Assembly (NCBI RefSeq): GCF_000003815.2
Contig: NC_049995.1
Span: 3,421,930 to 3,485,929, forward strand
Origin: Branchiostoma floridae
Lineage: Eukaryota > Chordata > Leptocardii > Amphioxiformes > Branchiostomatidae
Length of the DNA: 64,000 nucleotides
Direction of reading: 5' to 3'
Shown in pieces: positions 20,097-32,156 of the stretch. The notes beneath the pieces were generated by a model, which worked only from the letters and a program-made list of their open reading frames with translations, was not told where the DNA came from and did not search any database. Position 1 is the first letter of the stretch, and every line of letters starts with the position of its first letter. The translations under genes were made by a program, and so were the position numbers.

Positions 20097-20486
20097 CGAC
20101 GAACAGCAATTATACCGGTTATATAGATACAGATGCAGATGAGTGAGACTTGCGTCGCGTAAGCAAGGTTTCATAGTCATTGAAACGTGGTAGTCAACAA
20201 GTTAAGACTACGTGTCTAAATACATACATTCCCTTTTTAGATGTCCACAGAGCGACATAGATGGTAATGAAGTTGTCAGAACATCGTGATTCACATTAAT
20301 GGTAACGTTGTCCCCAACCGATTGCCGTCTATTAAACCGGATCCGTATGTTACTCTAATGACATTTATGTGGTAGTGACTCACTTTTTTTATGGTATTCT
20401 GCTTGTTTCTTACATGATAAAGTCCTCATTGAAGACCTCAACATCAGTCATTATCAAAAACTACATTAATAAGAGTGTGTGTGCAT

Positions 20487-21665
20487 GTATGTAGACAGCA
20501 TGGCTCAAGAAGCTGAGAATGTATCTTTATGATATTTGGTACGTAAGTAAGTAGGAGAAAAAAGTAACGGGCCACCTGGTGACTTCTTGTTGTACTGCAG
20601 CAGACCTTCCGGTTGTTACATATCGTTTTCCATGCGTGCCTATACAGTATATTCAGCTTTGGGACCAGGGTTCCCTCTTTACGTCGTCGTATCTTCGCTG
20701 GTGCAGATGTTCATTTAAACCACAGGGACAGCAGTGCACAGATTACAGGGCTTATGTGAGATCAAAGCAATCATGTTCGTTCAGCCTGTAAGGAAATGCA
20801 TCTCGAAACTGCAGTATATTTGAGCGTACCTCATGCAGAAAAACAGATATAAAACGAGGCATTTCACAAGAAGAAGTATACTTTAACTGATGCAGAAATA
20901 CATTTGGACGGTAATGGACAGTTGGTGAGGCTTACGGATGAAGGGATCGTCTTTCTCCCGCTCATAGTTGATTCCTTTTTGCTGCTTCCAGAAATTTGTG
21001 GCGTTTTACAGCATCAATGGCCTGGCATAACAGCTGAGTTTTAGCCAACGAATTTGTTTACTTAGACTACCTGATGTAGAAGTACATTTAAATCTTAGAA
21101 ACGGCAAGGGACCGATTGTGAGGTTTATAGATGGAGACAATTACCTGCGCAGCTGCCGTAGGGGTACATTTTACATCCACTAGAAGGCTGTAGCATAATC
21201 ATAAATACCATCAATAAAGCTTGAATGCAACATCTCTATCTCTATCTCTCTCTCTCTATCTGTTTCTCGAGGAAGGCAGTTCCTCGGGCAGTACACACAG
21301 CGTACGTGTGTTAAGAATAATCGATCCAATTATATGAAAAGAGAGACTTTTATCTTTATATACCAGGAACTTGCTCGATTTTAGACCTTACATTTTCAAA
21401 AAATAGGTTAATTTTTGCTGACGCATGATCAATACCCATAACAGTTGAATTTGGTATACTTCGACTAGCTGATGTAGAAGTGGTAGGCTGTAGCATAATC
21501 ATAAATGCCATAAATAAAACTTTCAGGGAAGACAGTGCAAAGACAGCATACATGGATTGAGATTGATCGAGGCAATAATTTGAAAGGAAAAAAAACCTTC
21601 GTCTCTACATACTAGTTATTCGCTCCACTTGTGAACATTAATTTTTTTATCAATAGGTTTATTCT
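20487..21665. repeat. Degenerate duplications, no gene
   Basis: Blocks recur in the same orientation: the CTGATGYAGAARTACATTT block at about 20887 and 21071, and the GGCTGTAGCATAATCATAAA block at about 21188 and 21487, each followed by a similar AGGAAG(A/G)CAGT stretch. A fragment near 20575-20640 (CACCTGGTGACTTCTTGTTG then TACTGCAGCAGA) belongs to the dispersed family at 18951. A (TC)n tract lies at 21236-21262. Old duplicated repeat material is the simplest reading. Confidence 0.5.
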
Positions 21666-21698
21666 TAACTTGAAAGTTCCCCTGTGTTGGTAGAAGTC

Positions 21699-21876
21699 AT
21701 TCTGGAACGGTTTAAACTGTAATTTCCAACACCAAAAATTGGGCTTACCCACATTTTCGACTGAAAAACTTCAGTCTTTGTCAAGGAATGAGCAAAGACT
21801 GTAGATGTTCGGTCAAAAATTTGGGTAAGTCCAATTTTTGGTGTGTGTTGAAAATAAGAGTTTAACTCGTTCCACA
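21699..21876. mobile_element. Foldback MITE, ~175 bp
   Basis: A near-complete inverted repeat. Left arm: ATTCTGGAACGGTTTAAACT, then CAACACCAAAAATTGG and GCTTACCCA. Right arm read inward: ATTGTGGAACGAGTTAAACT, then CACCAAAAATTGGACTTACCCA. An inner stem pairs CTTCAGTCTTTG with CAAAGACTGTAG around the centre. A transcript through it would fold into one long hairpin. No target duplication is clear. Confidence 0.75.
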
Positions 21877-22165
21877 ATAGGTTTATTCATAGAAAGTACA
21901 TTTTTGTTGACTGATGATTGATTCACAAGAACAACAAAACTGCAGGGAGGGCAATCCGCAAATATGATAAATAATCGAGGCAATCAAACCGTCTGTAGGC
22001 AAACAAGAAAGCTTCTGAAAAAAGCTGGCCGGTGCGTATTTTAGAAAAAGCCTGGATGTTAAACAAAACCACACGAAAAAAAGAGTTTTTAAACATCGAA
22101 TTACTGAATTGGTCTTTCTTCTATTAAAAAACACCACATGAGATTTGTCTAACAAAGAAAAAAAA

Positions 22166-22242
22166 TTAGCAAGTGGGGTTCGAACCTACGATCTACAGAA
22201 GATAAGTACCGTGCTGTAGACCGCTCGGCCACGCTGGCTCGA
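22166..22242 (-). pseudogene. tRNA-Leu-like pseudogene or SINE head
   Basis: On the minus strand, AGCGTGGCCGAGCGGTCTA matches the 5' half of eukaryotic tRNA-Leu, including an A box (TGGCCGAGCGG). A B box follows (GGTTCGAACCC). The expected Leu variable arm is missing, and the acceptor and T stems have mismatches, so it cannot fold as a normal tRNA. A T7-T8 run, the usual Pol III stop, lies immediately 3' (22159-22167 as A on the plus strand). It is either a degenerate tRNA copy or the head of a tRNA-derived SINE. Confidence 0.55.
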
Positions 22243-22377
22243 TTACGCAATAGCACGTATAGAAGGGCTATTTGGTTAAAGTGACCGATCCATCCATCCA
22301 TCCATGCATCCACGCAACCGCTTCTCCCGTCTCATAGCCCAAAAACTTTTAGCTTGCGCCACAAGTGTAAAGTATTA

Positions 22378-25300
22378 GAGCGTGAAAGGCATCAGGCTCA
22401 GAAGAGGACACGCTTGGCTCGTAAAGGCAATATCTACACCAGTGCAGACATGCATATAAACTGCAGCAAATTCTCTACACTTGTCACATTTTATTATCTA
22501 CCACCACAGCGTTAATCAATTTGTAGCAAGTCAATGCATAAAATAAATGCACGAGAAAAGCAGCTCCAAAATCAGAGCACACGCTTCGTTCGTGAAGCTC
22601 TATCTGAAATGCTAACCTACATTCAACTCCCATTAAACTTTCTACGCCCATTACACAAAAAAACAACTCACAGACATTCTTGGCAATGGCATTCGTTCTG
22701 CATGTTTAAGTGCAATGTAGTATCTACCACGGTGACGATAACGTTTTTACCACGACCATGCATAAAAAGAATGGACCATAAGGGAAAACAGCACACGCCC
22801 TAGCTCCTAACATTATATCTGCAATGGTGCATTCCTGCATACCAACCCGCATCAAATTCTCTACGCCCATCACAGACACTTACGTGGCTATGGTATTTAA
22901 TTTTTGCCCTGTATTCAAAGATCAACGCCCACAACTTTCTAGCATAAAATGCATGGGGAGGAAAGAGTTCTTAAAGCGCACACTCTTCGTGACATTTAAA
23001 CTGTAATGAACGGTCTTCACTTGTCACATACAATTACGGACATTCGTGGCAATGACATTCGCTCTGCATACAATGGTTTTATCTACCAGTAACTACATGG
23101 AGAGAAAGTAGCTCGAAAAGCTCACACCCTTAGCTGGTAATGTTATATATGCAATGGTGCAGACCTACATACAAACCTGCACCAAATTCTATACGCCCAT
23201 CACAGACACTTACGTGGCCATGACATTCGATATGCATGCGAAGATCAATGTTTTTGTCAACGCCCACAACTTTGTAGCATAAAATAAATGGAGAAAAAAA
23301 AAGAAGAAAAGTTCTAAAAACCCACGCGCTTGGTTCGTGACTATTAACACAACTGCAACGAATGGTCTACACTTGTCACAGATAATTACAGACATTCGTG
23401 GCATTGGCATTCGCTCTGCATATCTTATCTGCAAGTACCAAAAGCACAACTTTGTAGCATCTCGATGCATACAACGCATAGAAAATAGCTCGAAAGGTAC
23501 CAAAGCTTGAATCGTAAAGTTATAGTTATTTCTGCTATGGAATTAGTACATTCAAACCCGCATCAATTTCTCTACATCCATCACTGACACTTATGTGGCA
23601 ATGGTATTTGCCCTGCATGCAAAGATCAATGTTTTTATCAACACCCAGAGCTTTGTAGCATAAAATAAATGGAGAGAAAAGAGTTCTCAAAACCCACGAG
23701 CTTGGATCGTGACATTTAACACAACTGCAACGAATGGTCTACACTTGTCACAGATGATTACAGACATTCGTGGCAATGGCATTCACTCTGCATGCTTTAT
23801 CTGCAAGTACCAAAAGCACAACTTTGTAGCATCTCGATGGGCTGCATACAACGCATAGAAAACAGCTCTATCATCTTATGGAACAAAAATAGTACATTCA
23901 AAACCGCATCAGATCCTCGACAGTCATTACAGATACTTACGGATATTAATGACAATGTCATTCACTCCGCATGTAAAAATCAGTTTTCATATCAACCACC
24001 ACAACATTGTGGCATGAATGTATGGGGGGAGAGTTCTAAAAGTAGACACGCCTGGCTCATGAAGCTATATCTCTAAAAGAGGAAATTTAAACTGGAACGG
24101 ATGTCTGCACTCGTCATAAATACTTACGAACATTCGTGGCAATGGCATTCGCTCTGCATGCAATAACTGTTTTTATCTACTCCCATAACTTTGTAGCAAA
24201 TGCTTGGAGAGAAATAGCTCTAAAATCATGCACGCTTGGTTGAAAATCACACACGCTTGGCTCGTAACGTTATGTCTGTTATGGTACAAACCTACATTCA
24301 AATCCGCACCAAATTCTTTACGATCATCACAGGCACTTACGAACACTCGTGGCATTGGTGTTCGCTCAACGTGCAATGTTTTCATCAACCACCACAACAT
24401 TGTAGCAAGACCATGCATAAAATGTATGGAGAGAAAACACCTAGAAAAGCCTAGTATTACACGCTTGGCTCGTATCTACTTTGGTACAAACCTACATTCA
24501 AAACCGCACCAAATCCTCTGCAATCATCACAAACAATTTTGAACATCCGTGGAAATGACATTCGTTCTGCGTGCAATGATTTTCATCTTCTACCACAACT
24601 TTGTAGCAATACCATGCATAAAATGCTAGGAGAGAAATAGCACAAAAATCATACACGCTTGGCTTGTAACCTTATGTCTGTTATGGTACAAAACTACATT
24701 CAAATCCGCACCAAATTCTTTACGATCATCACAGGCACTTACGAACACTCGAGGCAATGGTATTCGCTCAATGTGCAATGCTTTCATCAACCACCACAAC
24801 ATTGTAGAAAGACCATGCATAAAATGTATGGAGAGAAAACAGCTAGAAAAGCCTAGTATTACACGCTTGGCTCGTATCTACTTTGGTGCAAACCTACATT
24901 CAAAACCGCACCAAATCCTCTGCAATCATCACAGACAATTTTGAACATCCGTGGAAATGACATTCGCTCTGCGTGAAATGTTTCTATCCACCACAACAAC
25001 TTTGTATCAAGACCATGCATAAAATGTATGGAGAGAGAACAGCTCGAAAAAACATAGTATTACACGCTTGGCTCGCATCTACTTTGGTGCAAACCTACAT
25101 GAGAAAATTCTCTGCGATCATCAATGACACTTACGAACATTCGTGGCAATGGAATTCACTCTAAGAACAATTTTATTATCTACCACCACAACTTTGCAGC
25201 AAGACCATGCATAAAATGCTTGGAGAGAAACCAGCTCAAAAACAATACACGGTTGGCTCGTAACGCTCCATCTTCAATGGTGCAAATCTACATTCGAATC

Positions 25301-26690
25301 CGCACCAAATCCTTTACAGTCACAAACAATTTTGAACATCCGTGGAAATGACATTCGCTCTGCGTGCAATGATTTTCATCTTCTACCACAACTTTGTAGC
25401 AATACCATGCATAAAATGCTAGGAGAGAAATAGCTCAAAAATCATACACGCTTGGCTTGTAACCTTATATCTGTCATGGTGCAAACCTACATTCAAATCC
25501 ACACCAAATTCTCTAAGATCTTCATAGACACTCACGAACACTCGTGGCAATGGTATTCGCTCTACGAGTAATGTTTTTATCAACCACCAAAGCTTTGTAG
25601 CAAGACCATGCATAAAATGTATGGAGAGAAAACACATAGAAAAGCCTAGTATTACACGCTTGACTCTACTTTGGTGCAAACCTACATTCAAAACCGCACC
25701 AAATCTCTACAATCATCACAGACAATTTTGAACATCCGTGGAAATGACATTCGCTCTGCGTGAAATGTTTCTATCCACCACCACAACTTTGTAGCAAGAC
25801 CATGCATAAAATGTATGGAGAGATAACAGCTCGAAAAACATAGTATTACACGCTTGGCTCGCATCTACTTTGGTGCAAACCTATATCACTTACGAACAAT
25901 GACACGAACATTCGTGGTAATGGAATTCACTCTAAGAACAATTTTATTATCTATCACCACAACTTTGCAGCAAGACCATGCATAAAATGCTTGGAGAGAA
26001 ACCAGCTCAAAAACAATACACGGTTGGCTCGTAACGCTCTATCTTCAATGGTGCAAATCTACATTAATATCCGCACCAATTCCTTTACAGTCATCACAAA
26101 CAATTTTGAACATCCGTGGAAATGACATTCGTTCAATGACATGCAATGATTTTCATCTTCTACCACAACTTTGTAGCAATACCATGCATAAAATACTTGG
26201 AGAGAAATAGCTCAAAAATCATACACGCTTGGCTTGTAACCTTATATCTGTTATGGTGCAAACCTACATTCGAATCCGCACAAATTATCTACGATCATCA
26301 CAGACACTTACGAACACTCGTGGCAATGGTAACCGCTCTGCGTGCATGCAATGTTTTTATCTACCACCACAACTTTGTAGCAAGACTATGCATAAAATTC
26401 TTGGAGAGAAAACAGCTCTCAAGGCACACAAGCTTGGCTCCTAACGTTATATCTGATGGTGCAAATCCGCTCATCTAAAAGCCAAACCAAAATCTCTACA
26501 GTCGCCATAAACACTTCAGAACATTCGTGGCAAAATCATTTACACATGTGCAGCATGCAATGTTTTTATCTACCACGACAACTTTTTAGCAAGGCCATGC
26601 ATAAAATTCTTGGCATGAAATAGCTCAAAAATCATACACGCTTGTCTCGTAATGCTCTATCTTCAATGGTGCAGACACACGTTTAAGCCT
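22378..26690 (+). repeat. ~200-bp satellite array with higher-order structure (about 22 monomers)
   Basis: The monomer contains CATGCATAAAATG, GGAGAGAAAACAGCTC, ACACGCTTGGCTCGTAAC, GTGCAAACCTACATTCAAAT, CCGCACCAAATTCTCTACGA, CACTTACGAACATTCGTGGC, AATG and CCACCACAACTTTGTAGCAA. The CATGCATAAAAT box recurs about every 200 bp; in the younger half it lies at 24613, ~24815, ~25014, ~25206, 25406, ~25608, ~25801, ~25977, ~26184 and ~26388. Monomers from 22.4 to 24.2 kb are more diverged. The many short ORFs here (for example 24204-24542 and 26146-26478) are repeat shadows. Confidence 0.95.
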
Positions 26691-27375
26691 TAGGGAGGCT
26701 GACAAAATAATCGAGCCGATAAACAACGCTTTGCCTGTAATACCATTGTGACTGATGTAGCACTGTACAGAGACATGGAAAATAGTGGCCTTCAGTGAAT
26801 CGCATTTACCGTTAAAGTGCAACTACTCCCCAGCTGTGGCTTGAGTCTGTGTGCAGCATACCTAATGGTCCAAACAGGACCAATGTCACTGAACACACTC
26901 ATGATAGTTCGTGGATGGTTTAATGGATGTTCCATGGTTTTGAACGTGACATTTGCAGGCTTGGATTGTTTCACAGCTTGCTTCGTTTTCCATGAATGTA
27001 ATGTCGTGCTATTTTTAAAGCAAAATGTATGAACACATCTTTTGGTTTCAGCCGAGGTTTGAAATGACAGTGCTATGGCGTAATATAATTGCACCGCTGT
27101 GCAAAATGAACTGTACAGACAATTTTTATGTCCTGTGCATACTGTGAATATAGATGTATAGGGAGTCGAGGCAGCTCTCAATTGAACTCACGGTCTGATG
27201 TTGAAATTACTAGAAGCGAAAGGTACGGTGTCAGCCTGCAAATCGTGTGGCCAATGAAAGACCAAGAAAATCAGCATGAGTTGTTTAGCTACTACAGAAT
27301 AAAAGGGCTAAAGGATTGTGACAATGAGTTGACTATATTGACGCCCCCTCTCCTTTTAAAAAGAGACGCTGTGAC
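26691..27375. other. Unannotated non-coding stretch
   Basis: Contains a 129-codon minus-strand frame (26792-27181) and a 71-codon plus frame over the same bases. Neither shows a domain or credible exon borders, and I treat both as chance. Confidence 0.45.
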
Positions 27376-27379
27376 TTAA

Positions 27380-27608
27380 TGTGGTATCTCACTGCACTTG
27401 GGGCGCCGGTGCGGCATTGCGGGGTTCGAAAGATACTTAACGAATTTCAGATATAAAGAATATAAAGAATACGTCTTGTGTATTTTGTCTTTCACGTATG
27501 ACGCAATATCAAAATTACAAAAAAAACGGCGAAAACAACACAACAGTTTCGCAGTGACCGAACACCGCTGTGCCACACCGGTGCCGCAAGTGCAGTGAGA
27601 TACCACCT
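27380..27608. mobile_element. Harbinger-like MITE, copy 1
   Basis: Inverted ends GTGGTATCTCACTGCACTTG and GGTGGTATCTCACTGCACTT (read inward from the right), continuing through GCGGCAYTGCGGGGTTCG on both sides for about 50 bp. The core is ACGAATTTCAGATATAAAGA. See the 42869 and 48756 copies for the 3-bp TAA duplication that suggests PIF/Harbinger. This copy shows TAA on the left only. Confidence 0.85.
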
Positions 27609-27746
27609 GCGAAAGTGTAGTCTATAGCCATATGAAATGAAATTGGGCAAAGGATGCAAACTTCTGTCATTGAATCTCTTGAAATCAGCTATCTGTAACG
27701 TTACTGGCACTCGGTTGTTTTTAAATTGCTTCTATTTATACGACTG

Positions 27747-27885
27747 CTGACGGGAGACCTGGCGCATCCCCGTCTTGTAATTAGCCAGCGAAAGGGTATG
27801 TCACCCCGTAAGGGGTATAACCCCGTCGTGTGTAAACATGTGCGAACATGTGTGATCACCTCGACCGATGATGATGATGATGATG
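27747..27885 (+). mobile_element. SINE fragment, 3' part
   Basis: Shares GACGGGAGACCTGGCGCATC, AAAGGGTATGTCACCCCGTA, AACCCCGTCGTGTGTAAACA and GACCGATGATG with the full SINE at 28508-28908. It is 5'-truncated and ends in an ATG triplet run instead of the AAAT tail. Confidence 0.8.
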
Positions 27886-28505
27886 TTTACAAGATTAATG
27901 ATTATCAAGATCGTATCTCCTGTCATCTTCATCACATTTTGGACGCTGGAAAAAGCATTTCCTTATTTGGAAATACGTGAGTTGTTGTGATCAGATTGGA
28001 AATGAATAGAAGATCGCCAGCAACCTCGAACTTTTGCACAGCGGGCTAGTCGTTAACGATGTATTCACAGCGAAAATTATCAAAGGGAGTTTGTGAAAAA
28101 GACCGGATATACCACAAGGAAATTGCATGTCCTTGTAGAGACCCTGCCTTTATGAGTGCCTGCCCCTTGAGGCCTTACATGGTGCTGACGGATGTTAGCG
28201 GGTCTTTGAATGAAATTATCCTTGTGCGCTCTGCCGGGAGTATTATCCTTCACCGTTTAATTTTGTCCCTCCTTGTCTGCAAATGATGCCATACATAAGA
28301 ATTGTTTACACACGCTTAGTGAATGTTTCTGACTTGAGATATAATCTATTCAACAGAATTTTCTGCTTTTTATCCTTACATGTATGAAGTTATGAATTAG
28401 AGTAACTCGTTGATTCTCGTCTGACATTCTACAAATTGGTTGACATAAATACGGTTTATCTTGTGAATCATGTCCTAGTCATACTTGTCTTGCAATTGTC
28501 TTACG
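27886..28505. other. Unannotated stretch between two SINE copies
   Basis: Only a 75-codon chance frame (28059-28286); no domain or repeat seen. Confidence 0.5.
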
Positions 28506-28507
28506 AT

Positions 28508-28908
28508 TGGACCGCGTAGCGCAGTGGGACCGTGTTCGCCCCGTGACCGAGAGGTTGCGGGTTCGAATCCGCCTGCTGTGTTACCGATCTTGTGCCCTTG
28601 GGAAAGGCACTTTACACGGCTTTCTTCACTATACTCAGGTGAAAATGAGTACCTAGCTTCGGCTCACGGTGATTTACATCATTCACTCGGACGGGAGACC
28701 TGGCGCATATGAAAGGGTATGTCACCCCGCAAGGGGCGGTATAACCCCGTCGTGTGTAAACATGTGCGAACATGTGCGATCACGTCGACCGATGATGTAT
28801 GTTCGTCTGTATCTCTGTGGATCTGCCGCTACCAGCCCAAAGCTGCCTAGGCAGATCCGTGTAATGAGTTGTATCATTGGCAATAAATAAATAAATAAAT
28901 AAATAAAT
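28508..28908 (+). mobile_element. Full tRNA-derived SINE with Pol III promoter
   Basis: The 5' head is tRNA-like, with an A box TAGCGCAGTGG (28517-28527) and a B box GGTTCGAATCC (28560-28570) about 33 bp apart, a normal Pol III type-2 layout. The middle contains CCCTTGGGAAAGGCACTTTA and CAGGTGAAAATGAGTACCT, a central block I know from other invertebrate SINEs. The 3' part carries GACGGGAGACCTGGCGCAT, AGGGTATGTCACCCCGCAA and the TGTGTAAACATGTGCGAACA stem region. It closes with (AAAT)n at 28882-28908. SINEs depend on a partner LINE; the partner is not shown here. No clear target duplication was seen. Confidence 0.85.
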
Positions 28909-30118
28909 TGCCGCACAATCACAAACTGGAACACATGGAGGTCCTTCTAAAATTCATTTACATTATTTAACAACGTCATTGTTATCTTAAAGACAGTCTA
29001 AGACTGTTTAAAAATAAAAATCCAGTAGTTCACGAAAATCTATTACAAGAGAATTTCTAGTTTCTGTATCTATCCTTAGTACAAAATAGTCAGATCTAGA
29101 AGGGTCCACGTTTTGCAAGTAGTACCAGAGCTAAAAAACGCATACTAGCAATCAAAGACGTTCTTTGACTTTCCCGTTCTTCTTGCTAGACTTTCATCTA
29201 TTTTGTATGTAGCTTAAAGGGGAACTAAACCTTTTCTTGTAAAGCATTCTGCAATATTTTAAATACATCAAAAAGTCCAGTTTTTACTTGTTTTACGTTA
29301 GTCCATCATAGATTGGCGTTTCCACAACATTTGAACTTCGCGGCGTTTTGTTGTCGAGCCCGGGAAGTACCGCGACCTTTGACCTCTGTGACGTATTCCG
29401 ACCGCCAACCTCCATACTTTTTCACCTGTATGCCGTTTTGCTTTGACGCAACCAGCACAGTAGGTGTCAAAGACTGGCAAAGCAATCGGAGTTAAAACAG
29501 ATTAAGTAGTATAGCAGGTGAAAAGGTGATGTCTAGGTGAAGAAATGTCACACAACAGTTCGTGTGAGTCACCCTTATCACGTTGAAGGTAGCGGAACAG
29601 GTTTTCGGCCTATGGAAATTTGTATAGGTAACGGTCACAGGGTGACTGGCTTTGATGCGATACAGGTTATAGTTGGGTGCACTTGACAAATATGAAAACG
29701 AACAAGTTCAAACAAGTGTGACTACCACGTTCGTGTACAAGGTTGACGCATAATTACAATGACATATAGTTTGTATTTATTTGCAAATTCATGTCCGTAG
29801 GCTAATTGCAAGGGTACAGACAGTAAAAAGTATACAAGTGTCTATTCTAAACAGCTATCTTATGCATAATTCTACATTCTTTAGGCTAACGTCACCTTTT
29901 CCCAAACGCAACAAGAACACAAAATGTACCAAAAATAATTCAACAGCATGCCTTGTGCATATTTATTGGCATAATCTTTAATTTTTCGTTTCCGTTAACA
30001 GCCCGGCCGGGCCCCGGGTAGGAAATGTGACGTAGGAACTGGGAGGTTTGACTTCTTCTTTGGAGGCAGTGGCTGATGAAATGTCCCACGTCTTTAATGA
30101 TTAGTGGGTTCTGTGATT
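28909..30118. other. Unannotated non-coding stretch
   Basis: The AAAGGGGAACTAAACC motif at 29217 often marks the end of old DNA elements, but I found no partner end. A GC palindrome, GCCCGGCCGGGCC, lies near 30002. Short ORFs on both strands at 29298-29495 overlap each other and show no domain. Confidence 0.4.
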
Positions 30119-30305
30119 TTAACAGGAATGTAGTTTTTTTTTTAGGTCTACTAGCTGGTGAAGGGTTCGAAATATTGTTTTGACTATGTCTAAAAGGTAG
30201 TTTCTTTCATCCCCGTAATGGGGGCAGTTACATATACGAGTAAAATGCGTTTCATCTTCAACTTCATCCGTCGCACAGTACATAAAACCTTGCCCATTTT
30301 GAGCA
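30119..30305 (-). pseudogene. LINE ORF2 C-terminal fragment (CR1/L2-like)
   Basis: The minus frame reads CATDEVEDETHFTRICNCPHY then GDERNYLLDI. This is the VEDExHFLxxCPxY zinc-like motif that closes ORF2 in CR1/L2-type LINEs and is also present at 54046-54396. Upstream coding sequence is in another frame or missing, so this is a dead fragment. Confidence 0.6.
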
Positions 30306-30314
30306 TCCATACAG

Positions 30315-31600
30315 GTTTAAGACTAGGCGTAAATTACTCAATGAAAGGATGGTCAATTTACGCTTATTCAAAATCATATCACGAATATTGACTGGAATGT
30401 TCGCATATTTATAAGATCGATGTATGATAACATATGATACAACCCTGCATTTCCCAATTTTGAACATTAACACTGATTATAGATATAGAAATTCAATACT
30501 CAAACAGAGGCGGTAAAGAAGAGATTATTATTATTAACGCTAAGCAACTATGACTAGAATGTTCGCAAAGAAGATCAATATATGATTACAGGAGATACAA
30601 TCTTGCATTTGCCAATTTCATACGTCAAAGCTGGTAAAAGTGGAAATTACGCATACGAAGACTAGGTGAATTTGCACAAGCCAAGATCGATATATGATAA
30701 ATATTAATGTTGGACAAGTGTAACTGTGATCTTTATCATTCAAGATCAATATATAATTAGAAAAGATAGAAAATAGCATTGCAAGTGTAACTGACATTCT
30801 CTTATAAGAAGATGAATATATGATTACAAAATATTGAAATTGCGTTTTTGCAAATTGTAAACGTCAAAGCTGGTTACAGAAGTGCAAAGTACTCATACAA
30901 AAACGACGAATTTGCTTTAATAAGAAATTGTATCTGAAATATTGATGTTGAATAACTGTGACTGAAATGTTTGCATATAACATCGATTTATGATTACAAA
31001 AGATTCAACCTTGCATTTCACAAATTCTGTACGTCAAACTCGATTAGGACGATAAACTTTTGCTAAATCAAGAATCATATCCTAATTTTGACGTTAAACA
31101 AGCGTGAATGAAATGTTCGCATAAGCGTTCGTTATCTGATTAAGAAGGATACAACCTTGCATTTTAACAATTGAATATGTCAAAGCTGGTTAGAAAAATT
31201 GTAGGGTACAGAGAAAGTGAATATTCTCCCCTTACTTATAAAAATTCTCTATACAATTCTTACTGCCATGTATGCATATTACATTAATCTATGACTAACA
31301 AAGATGAAATTTTGCATGTTACCAATTTGAAATGTCAAAGACGGTTAGAAAGAGTGCAGGGCACACGCACAGAGACGGCGATCGTTGCTAATCACAAAAT
31401 ATAAAAAACAACTGTTGTTAAATAATTGTGACCGCCATGTATGCATATAACATTAATTTATGATTGGAAAAGATTGCATATTGCCAACGTCGAAGTTGGT
31501 TAGAAAGCAGAGCGGAGTACCCATATACAGATGGTACACATGCATTTAATTTAGTAAATATCAGGAAATATCAGGAAATATCATTCTGCAAAATTAAATC
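30315..31600 (+). repeat. Degenerate tandem array, ~150-190 bp units
   Basis: Blocks such as GAAATGTTYGCATATAACAT, ATATATGATTACAAAAGATA, CAACCTTGCATTT, ACGTCAAAGCTGGTTAGAAA and ACAAGTGTGACTG recur in the same order about seven times (near 30395, 30560, 30820, 30985, 31115, 31285 and 31440). The units are strongly diverged, so the array is old. Confidence 0.7.
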
Positions 31601-32156
31601 TTAATTTTGTATAGTCATTCAGACCAGAAAACATCGTATGAAATTAAATCCAATTAAAGCTTATATATTCTAGTGTACTTTTAATCAATCGTAAGATAAA
31701 GCAAACAAAACTAGCAGGTAGAAAGACATATTAGGAACTTTAAATGGCCCGGAAATTAACACTCGTTTTGTCGCTTGTGACTTTCTCAAAGTCTGACGTC
31801 ATTTGGACAAGTTTTACACAAGTTATCTGCTTGAATTTTATTCGGGCCATGCGTGCCTAATTTGTATAAATTTGCATAAAGACCTCCAGAACTATGACGT
31901 CATACTTTAACTCTTTGGCTAGCATGTCATACCTAAAATGCCCAAGGCATCAATTTATCATTCTATGGTACTGAACTACGTCTTTCATTTTCTAGAACTT
32001 TTTTTATCATCTCCTCATAGACTGTTTGAGCAATATTGTAAAAAGACGTGGGACGACCTATGGAAGCTGTACCATCCCTACAACGTCGACTATGGCTAAA
32101 CAGTCCTATACGAGAATGGCAGTCTCTGCCACATAGAGCGCATCATTCTGTAAGCA

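Noticed and set aside
22378-26690. Possible CRISPR-like array of regular repeats
   Set aside because: Monomers of about 200 bp repeat along their full length with no unique spacers, and the DNA is eukaryotic. It is satellite DNA.
26792-27181. 129-codon minus-strand ORF
   Set aside because: No recognisable motif, overlapped by another frame on the opposite strand, and next to satellite DNA.
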